This document shows positions 24,820 to 29,516 of a DNA stretch of 29,516 bases, in pieces. Positions within the stretch are counted from its first letter, which is position 1. Each line of letters starts with the position of its first letter. The position numbers were made by a program, and so were the translations under genes. The stretch is from CAZKUN01 sp964555935 (GTDB lineage Bacteria > Armatimonadota > Zipacnadia > Zipacnadales > VGFC01), in the NCBI GenBank assembly GCA_964555935.1, contig CAZKUN010000102.1, positions 1 to 29,516 of the forward strand, in the 5' to 3' direction. A model generated the notes under the pieces. It had not been told where the DNA came from and made no database searches. It was given only the letters and a program-made list of their open reading frames with translations.

Positions 24820-26055
24820 ATGCCCAATCTGTCACTCGTGCGCGAACTGGTTCAGGCGTTTGAGGCGATCCCGGTCATCGACGCGCACGAACACCTGCCG
24901 CCCGAGCGCGTCCGGGTCGAGAACACGGTGGATGTCTTCACGCTATTCAAGCACTACACGATTCTCGACCAGGTTACGTCGGGCCTGAGCAAAGAGGATC
25001 AGGACCGGCTGTGGGATACGGATCTGTCGCTTGAATCGCGGTGGGAGATCTTCGAGCCGGTATTGGAGAACATCCGCTACGGATCGTACGCGCGGCCGGC
25101 ATTCATCGCGGCGAAGGAGTTCTACGGCTTCGACGACATCAATGCGGAGACGATCCACCCGATTTCCGAAGCGATGGCGGAGCAGAACACAGAGGGCATC
25201 TACACGCGCGTGCTGGCGGAGAAGTGCAACATCAAGGCCGCGCTGACGCAACAGGGGCGGACCGATTACGACCTCGACCTCATGGTGCCGCTCATGCCGG
25301 TGGATCACTTCGCGGGGGTGAACTCGTGGGGCGGAATCGCTCATCGCGCGTCTGAGCTTGGCGAATCGGTGCGATCGCTCGACGACTATCTGGAGGTCAT
25401 CCGCAAGGACCTTCGCAAGTGGAAAGGCGAGCGAGTGCCGGGCCTGAAGATGGCGTCACGCGAGTACGGCCGGCCCAGCCGAGCCGAAGCAGACGCCACG
25501 TTCAAGGGCCTCCGCGGCGTCCGCGCCACGCCCCTGCCGGACATGAACCCGCTGAAGGATTTTCTGCTCGAGAGCATCCTCAATATGGCGGCTGAGGAGG
25601 GGCTCGTGGTCGCCGTCCACACGGGCATGTGGGGGGACTTCCGGACGCTCGACATCCACCACATGATCCCCATCGTCCAGCGCCACCCGGAGACGAAGTT
25701 CGACGTCTACCACGCGGGCATGCCGCGCGTCCGAGAGGCGGGCGTCTTCGGGAAGAACTTCGCGAACTGTTGGATGAACCTGTGCTGGTGCCATATCGTG
25801 TCGCCGATGATGACGCGGTCGCTGATGAACGAGTGGATCGACCTGATGCCCATCAACAAGATCCTGGGATTTGGCGGCGATTACTGCGAGCCAGTGGAGA
25901 AGACCTACGGACACCTTGTCATGGCGCGCGAGAACATCGCCCACGTACTCGCCGGGCGGATCGACGAGGGGCTGATGGACTGCGATGACGCTATGCTCAT
26001 CGCGCGGAAGTGGTTCTACGAGAATCCGAAAGGGTTATATGGACTGGATGTTTGA
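24820..26055 (+). CDS. Amidohydrolase-2 family metal-dependent hydrolase
   Basis: A protein of 411 residues with a TIM-barrel amidohydrolase pattern: IDAHEHLP near the N-terminus (His23, His25), VHTGMWGD (His267), VYHAGMPR (His298) and FGGDYCEP (Asp354). These correspond to the metal ligands and catalytic aspartate of the amidohydrolase-2/uronate-isomerase-like group. The substrate is unknown, and a decarboxylase or lactonase are also possible in this family. ATG 24820 has a strong AAGGAGG eight bases upstream; longer in-frame starts from 24559 overlap the ankyrin gene and were rejected. The gap of 121 bases after the ankyrin stop suggests a separate transcription unit, though no promoter or terminator was found. 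A palindrome pair follows the gene (26071-26146). Confidence 0.82.
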   Translation: MPNLSLVRELVQAFEAIPVIDAHEHLPPERVRVENTVDVFTLFKHYTILDQVTSGLSKEDQDRLWDTDLSLESRWEIFEPVLENIRYGSYARPAFIAAKEFYGFDDINAETIHPISEAMAEQNTEGIYTRVLAEKCNIKAALTQQGRTDYDLDLMVPLMPVDHFAGVNSWGGIAHRASELGESVRSLDDYLEVIRKDLRKWKGERVPGLKMASREYGRPSRAEADATFKGLRGVRATPLPDMNPLKDFLLESILNMAAEEGLVVAVHTGMWGDFRTLDIHHMIPIVQRHPETKFDVYHAGMPRVREAGVFGKNFANCWMNLCWCHIVSPMMTRSLMNEWIDLMPINKILGFGGDYCEPVEKTYGHLVMARENIAHVLAGRIDEGLMDCDDAMLIARKWFYENPKGLYGLDV

Positions 26056-26070
26056 AATCGACCTCGGCAT

Positions 26071-26092
26071 GCACCGGCGAGGGCGCCGGTGC
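26071..26092. repeat. Palindrome GCACCGGC/GCCGGTGC
   Basis: Eight-base arms (26071-26078 and 26085-26092) flank a 6-base loop, followed by TACGCGG. It lies 15 bases after the amidohydrolase stop and could act as a terminator-like hairpin, but there is no U-run. Arms unlike the other elements, tail similar. Confidence 0.65.
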
Positions 26093-26106
26093 TACGCGGA
26101 CGAATT

Positions 26107-26146
26107 GACAGGCGTGGAAACTCGCTGAGTTTCCCTGACGCCTGTC
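26107..26146. repeat. Hairpin nested in a hairpin (copy 3)
   Basis: Outer arms GACAGGCG (26107-26114) and CGCCTGTC (26139-26146), inner arms GGAAACTC (26116-26123) and GAGTTTCC (26127-26134). The tail CTACGACGGCGACGGAGG runs to within five bases of the next ATG, so it supplies the methyltransferase ribosome-binding site. Confidence 0.85.
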
Positions 26147-26167
26147 CTACGACGGCGACGGAGGGCT

Positions 26168-26980
26168 ATGCCAAAGCGCAAGTACAAGAACAACCTGAAC
26201 GATCTCAGCACGAAGGACTGGCTGCTCTTCCAGAAGAGCTGGTTCATCCATAACCCGCCGCCGCGCGGGAAGAACGTGATGCTGCATCCGGCGAAGTTCC
26301 CCGAAGGACTCGCCGAGGAGTTCATCACGTTCTTCACCAAGCAGGGCGAGACCGTACTCGACCCGATGGCGGGAACGGGAAGCACTCTCGTCGCGGCGAT
26401 CGAGTGCGGGCGGAATGCGGTGGGAGTGGAACTGCAGGACAAGTACGCGGCGATCTGCGAGGAGCGTCTGGACCAGACGATGCCACCCGAGGGCGTGATG
26501 CCCCGGTGGGATATCATCAACGACGACTCGCGGACGCTGCCGAAGCATAATGTCGGCGACGTGCACTACGTGCTGACCTCGCCGCCGTACTGGGACATGC
26601 TCCGGCGGAAGGGCTATGAGACGCAGAAGGAACGCGCCAAGGCGGGGCTGGATGTGCACTACTCAGACGACCCGAATGATGTCGGCAACATCGATGACTA
26701 CGACGAGTTCGTTCAGCAGCTCTGCGAGATATACCGCGCGGTCGCGGAGGTGCTGTTGCCGAAGCGGTACATGACAGTGGTGGTGAAGAACGTCAAGAAG
26801 GGCGGGACGATCTACCCGCTGGCATGGGATCTGGGGCGCGAGGTCGGCAAGTTCCTGACCATGAAGGATGAGAAGATATGGTGCCAGGACAACCAGCGCC
26901 TGGCCCCGTATGGCATGGGGAACGCGTGGGTGAGTAACACCATGCATCACTACTGCCTGCAGTTTCGGAAGGACGAGTAA
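26168..26980 (+). CDS. DNA methyltransferase (N4-cytosine or N6-adenine type, permuted motif order)
   Basis: A small methyltransferase of 270 residues. A motif X-like stretch HPAKFPEGLAEEFI (40-53) is followed by the AdoMet-binding motif I DPMAGTGST (65-73) and then catalytic motif IV TSPPYW (137-142). The X-I-IV order is the gamma-like permutation; TSPPY is most often found in N4-cytosine enzymes but does not exclude N6-adenine. The target-recognition part can only be the last roughly 100 residues or the insert at 150-180, both short. The recognition sequence is unknown. ATG 26168 is preceded by GGAGG within the palindrome tail. It stands alone between repeat elements, as an orphan or mobile methyltransferase would. 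It might protect against the endonuclease at 20411, but Type IIS systems usually need to modify both strands, often with two activities. Confidence 0.85.
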   Translation: MPKRKYKNNLNDLSTKDWLLFQKSWFIHNPPPRGKNVMLHPAKFPEGLAEEFITFFTKQGETVLDPMAGTGSTLVAAIECGRNAVGVELQDKYAAICEERLDQTMPPEGVMPRWDIINDDSRTLPKHNVGDVHYVLTSPPYWDMLRRKGYETQKERAKAGLDVHYSDDPNDVGNIDDYDEFVQQLCEIYRAVAEVLLPKRYMTVVVKNVKKGGTIYPLAWDLGREVGKFLTMKDEKIWCQDNQRLAPYGMGNAWVSNTMHHYCLQFRKDE

Positions 26981-27036
26981 CGAAAGCGGGAAGACTCGAA
27001 GACGAGAAGAACGGCAACGGCGGGAACCATCAAGAT

Positions 27037-27104
27037 CACCAAGGCCACCAAGGGGGACCAGAACGGCAAGACCGCCGTTCCTGGTGATCTTGGTGGCCTT
27101 GGTG
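27037..27104. terminator. Large nested inverted repeat between convergent genes
   Basis: CACCAAGGCCACCAAG (27037-27052) pairs perfectly with CTTGGTGGCCTTGGTG (27089-27104), and inside the loop AACGGC (27062-27067) pairs with GCCGTT (27074-27079). It lies between the methyltransferase stop and the GH172 stop, so a bidirectional terminator is likely. An alternative stem, AAGATCACC (27032-27040) with GGTGATCTT (27083-27091), competes with the main one. Confidence 0.55.
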
Positions 27105-27112
27105 GTTCTACA

Positions 27113-28162
27113 TCAGCGGCTCCAGCGCAGCTCCAGCGGAAGCATCGCCGGGAAGGCGCCGTGAGGCTCGGCCTGGTACCAGTAGGCGGTTGAGCAGATG
27201 TCGTCGGTGAGTGGCTCGTAGCGACCGTTGGGCCACCAGCCGAGTTCCTGGATCGTTACATTGAGGTCCTCGTCGAAGCGGATCGGGTCCATGATGTGCC
27301 AGCGGTAGAGCCCGTGTTTCGGGACCTTGCCTTCCTCGCGCTGCCAAAGCGGATAGCCGAGAAATGGCGTGGAGTAGGTATCGCCAAAGCACCACGCGCC
27401 ACCGAAGTAGTCCTCGGTGCCCGTGCCGCAGATAGTCGGGAATTCCTTGTCGCCATCCATGAAGAACTTGATCTCCCCCTCACCCCACCAGCCATCGGAG
27501 AACTGCGTCCACGCGAGGTAAGTGCCGACGTACTGGCCCTTGCCTATCACACCATCGAGCATCAGGTGCTCGGGCTCCTCGCGCGTGCCGAGCGAGCGGC
27601 GCCACTGGGCGTGGAGGTAGGCGGCGTCGGCGGGGACGTCGGTGAGCTGGTAGTCGAACTGGTAGAAGAACCCGCCGATGTCCTCCCAGCGCTGATTCTC
27701 GATGGTAATCTTGGCGCTCTTCCTGAACGGCAGCGGGAAGTAGAGGTTGAAGCCGCCGGAGGGATTCACCGAGACAGGCATGGAGTTGATCTTGACGCGC
27801 TGCGAGTGGCCACAGCAGAAGAAATCGCCCAGCGGGACCTCGACGCTCGGCGTTTCCTCATCGTCCCAATACATGCGCAGGATGCAGTCGCGATAGGCTT
27901 TGGGATCGACGGTGATCCAGATGTGCTGGATGATGCCGGGGCCCTCGATCTCAGCGAGGGTTGTGGTCGATTCGGCCGGGAGCGTGATGCATGGCCGGAC
28001 CTTCCAGCCCGTGCCAAGGTCCGCGGCCGCGCCACCCTCGGGGACAGCCTGGGCGCCAGCGCCCTTCGCGCCGTCGACGTTCTCGGCCGATATCGATCGT
28101 GTCTTCGCGTCCATCAGATACGGCAACCCACCCATTCCGAAGTTCATGCCTGGAGAGATCAT
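27113..28162 (-). CDS. DUF2961/GH172 family glycoside hydrolase
   Basis: A protein of 349 residues covering the DUF2961 domain, now glycoside hydrolase family 172 (fructo- and arabinofuranosidase-type enzymes). Family signatures are GPGIIQHIWIT (74-84), LRMYWDDEETPSVEVPLGDFF, GGFNLYFPLPFRKSAKITIEN and GTGTEDYFGGAW (246-257). Glu250 and one of Glu228/Glu230 are the likely catalytic pair. No signal peptide is visible, so it may act in the cytoplasm or leave by another route. ATG 28162 is preferred over GTG 28174 because GAGG lies six bases upstream of it. The gene converges on the methyltransferase across the inverted repeat at 27037-27104. Its substrate is unknown; with the neighbouring secreted proteins it suggests processing of plant or bacterial furanoside-rich glycans. 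Confidence 0.85.
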   Translation of the reverse strand: MISPGMNFGMGGLPYLMDAKTRSISAENVDGAKGAGAQAVPEGGAAADLGTGWKVRPCITLPAESTTTLAEIEGPGIIQHIWITVDPKAYRDCILRMYWDDEETPSVEVPLGDFFCCGHSQRVKINSMPVSVNPSGGFNLYFPLPFRKSAKITIENQRWEDIGGFFYQFDYQLTDVPADAAYLHAQWRRSLGTREEPEHLMLDGVIGKGQYVGTYLAWTQFSDGWWGEGEIKFFMDGDKEFPTICGTGTEDYFGGAWCFGDTYSTPFLGYPLWQREEGKVPKHGLYRWHIMDPIRFDEDLNVTIQELGWWPNGRYEPLTDDICSTAYWYQAEPHGAFPAMLPLELRWSR

Positions 28163-28200
28163 TTGGTTCCTCACTGAATATGGTGTCGACGGTCTGAAAT

Positions 28201-28304
28201 GGAAACTCGTTGAGTTTCCGCGTCGCTACGCGGGCAACGGCGACAGGCGAGACGCCTGTCCTACGCCGGACACGGCAGACGCCATGCGAGCAGGGATGCT
28301 CGCA
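28201..28304. repeat. Three palindromes in a row
   Basis: GGAAACTC/GAGTTTCC (28201-28219, followed by CGCGTCGCTACGCGGG), GACAGGCG/CGCCTGTC (28242-28260, followed by CTACG) and TGCGAGCA/TGCTCGCA (28285-28304). Here the inner and outer hairpins of the nested element occur side by side and un-nested. Confidence 0.8.
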
Positions 28305-28325
28305 GTCCAAGAAGGCGACGGCAGC

Positions 28326-29507
28326 TCATCGCCCGTAGCGGGCGGCGAAGTCATCCCATAACTCATCGACTGTCTTCTCGGTGCGCGTCTTCCAAAGGTC
28401 CGGCTTGTAGCTCTTGTCCTTCAGCGACTGGTTCATCGTGACGACGAGGTCCTCGTCGTATTCCTGCTCGACGAACACGAGGAACGCAGCAGTGACGCCG
28501 TAGCCGTTGGTGTAGCTCCAGCCATCTCGGTAGGCGCCGGGAATGGTCCAGCCATCGTCGAGCCCGATCTTGTGGCGGACGTAGTCGGCGATGCCCTCGA
28601 CGAGCCAGCCGGGCTTGCCCTCGAAGCCGGGGTATTGCTGCACGATGTGGGTCAACTCGTGGAGCGCGCAGCCGAGGTCGTTGGCGTTCTTGCTGAACCA
28701 GTCGGCGCTCATGACGATCCCACGGCCGGCGTAGGCGGGAACGTCGATCCCCGGACGGAAGCTGAAGCGCACGCTCTCGGGTAGAGGCGAGTCGTCTGTG
28801 CCGATGATGTCGACGATCTTCGGGTACTCGGCCTGGAGCAACTCGGGGAGGACCTCGTGGAACTCGGCCAGGTCGACGGCATCGCGCGTGTCGACCTCGA
28901 GGGTGAGTCTGATGTCACGCTCAGGCCAGGTGAGTTCGGTGGTGGTCAAGGCATCGGGCGGGACGATATCGATGCGCGGATGCTGGGTCAGCACCTCGGC
29001 GGGGATGGAGGCCTTCCCCAGGCCAGGCCCTTCCCATGACACGCTGAGCGTCTCGTCGACGTAGCTCTCGAAGTACGTGACCGTGATCGGATGGCGGCCG
29101 GCCTTCAGATCGATCGTGCCGCTGACCTCGGTGGCCCCATGCGGGTAGTCGTTCTTCACCACATACTCGTCGCCGATGTAGAGTCGGCTGCCATCGTCAG
29201 AGCGCGTGTAGAACGTGTAGGCGCCATCGCTCGGGACCTCAATCGCGCCCCAGAATTCCAGCCCGAAGTAATCGCGCCGGACGTCATCCGGGAGAGTGAA
29301 CCCATCGCTCACGCCAGCGCGCGCGGGCTCGTGGAGCGCGAGGTCGAGGGTGGTATCTACATTGGCCTCGTAGTAGTGGTACTGCAAGCCGGGCTCGCCG
29401 ACGGGCTCAGCTGTGGGCTCGCGCAAGGTCGCGGCGTCCTGGGCGGGCGCGATGGTGGCGAGGGCGAGTAGGATGGCGAGCAGCGTGAGTCTTCGAAGGG
29501 CCTTCAT
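28326..29507 (-). CDS. Secreted PA14-domain and BSP-type metallopeptidase-like protein
   Basis: A protein of 393 residues. The signal peptide (MKALRRLTLLAILLALATIAPAQ, basic N-region, cleavage after Ala22) is followed by a PA14-like sugar-binding domain (about 35-165, YTFYTRSDDGSRLYIGDE, LKAGRHPITVTYFE). A basic-secretory-protein (BSP) domain (about 195-390) has HELTH (283-287, an HExxH zinc motif) and WLVEGIADYVR (Glu304 as probable third-ligand region). It is likely exported, binds glycans through PA14 and may be a peptidase; BSP-domain activity is poorly established. ATG 29507 has GGAG five bases upstream at the window edge. The neighbouring GH172 gene, on the same strand but separated by palindromes, is functionally compatible. 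Confidence 0.83.
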   Translation of the reverse strand: MKALRRLTLLAILLALATIAPAQDAATLREPTAEPVGEPGLQYHYYEANVDTTLDLALHEPARAGVSDGFTLPDDVRRDYFGLEFWGAIEVPSDGAYTFYTRSDDGSRLYIGDEYVVKNDYPHGATEVSGTIDLKAGRHPITVTYFESYVDETLSVSWEGPGLGKASIPAEVLTQHPRIDIVPPDALTTTELTWPERDIRLTLEVDTRDAVDLAEFHEVLPELLQAEYPKIVDIIGTDDSPLPESVRFSFRPGIDVPAYAGRGIVMSADWFSKNANDLGCALHELTHIVQQYPGFEGKPGWLVEGIADYVRHKIGLDDGWTIPGAYRDGWSYTNGYGVTAAFLVFVEQEYDEDLVVTMNQSLKDKSYKPDLWKTRTEKTVDELWDDFAARYGR

Positions 29508-29516
29508 TCGGTCTCC

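Noticed and set aside
27062..27079. Hexaloop hairpin AACGGC-AAGACC-GCCGTT as an ANTAR target
   Set aside because: The loop has A at position 1 but not G at position 4, it is single rather than paired, and it sits between gene ends rather than in a leader.
1..29516. A REP-associated (Y1/IS200-like) transposase that might move the palindromes
   Set aside because: No frame with the HUH motif and catalytic Tyr pattern was recognised in the window; if it exists it is elsewhere.

Overview
The window is GC-rich, densely coded bacterial DNA and probably comes from a metagenome assembly, because it contains a run of ten Ns (11230-11239) inside a gene. No rRNA or tRNA is visible, so taxonomy is inferred from gene content only. 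Bifunctional GlnE and GlnD, a DUF2961 (GH172) hydrolase, a DUF3604 protein, PA14/BSP and heparinase-like secreted proteins and many intergenic palindromes point to an uncultured lineage of the Planctomycetes-Verrucomicrobia, Armatimonadota or Hydrogenedentota kind.

Left flank (1-7960): a partial gene tail (2-127), a TPR protein (minus), a very large secreted heparinase-like/beta-propeller protein (minus) and a DUF3604 PHP-like metal-dependent protein (minus). The intergenic gaps carry a family of short palindromes, several of them nested hairpin-in-hairpin.

Central nitrogen-signalling block (7965-24698): glnE (minus) and glnD (plus) are divergently transcribed from a roughly 215-bp region. 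On the minus arm glnE is followed by a GYF-like/zinc-ribbon membrane protein, a GAF-histidine kinase and a small two-helix membrane protein. On the plus arm glnD begins a run of eight same-strand genes, most with overlapping stop and start codons: glnD, a PdtaS-like histidine kinase, an ANTAR-domain response regulator, a 68-residue protein, an alkaline-phosphatase-superfamily protein lacking the expected metal ligands, an AlwI/BstNBI-family endonuclease, a DUF6585-like membrane protein and an ankyrin-repeat protein. The coupling of PII uridylylation, ANTAR antitermination and a restriction-type nuclease in one apparent operon is the most unusual feature.

Right flank (24820-29507): an amidohydrolase-2 family enzyme and a small permuted DNA methyltransferase (both plus), then a long inverted repeat between convergent genes, a GH172 enzyme and a secreted PA14/BSP-peptidase protein (both minus). 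The same palindrome family reappears here. The methyltransferase is the only complete one in the window and is a possible, unproven, partner of the endonuclease 4 kb away.
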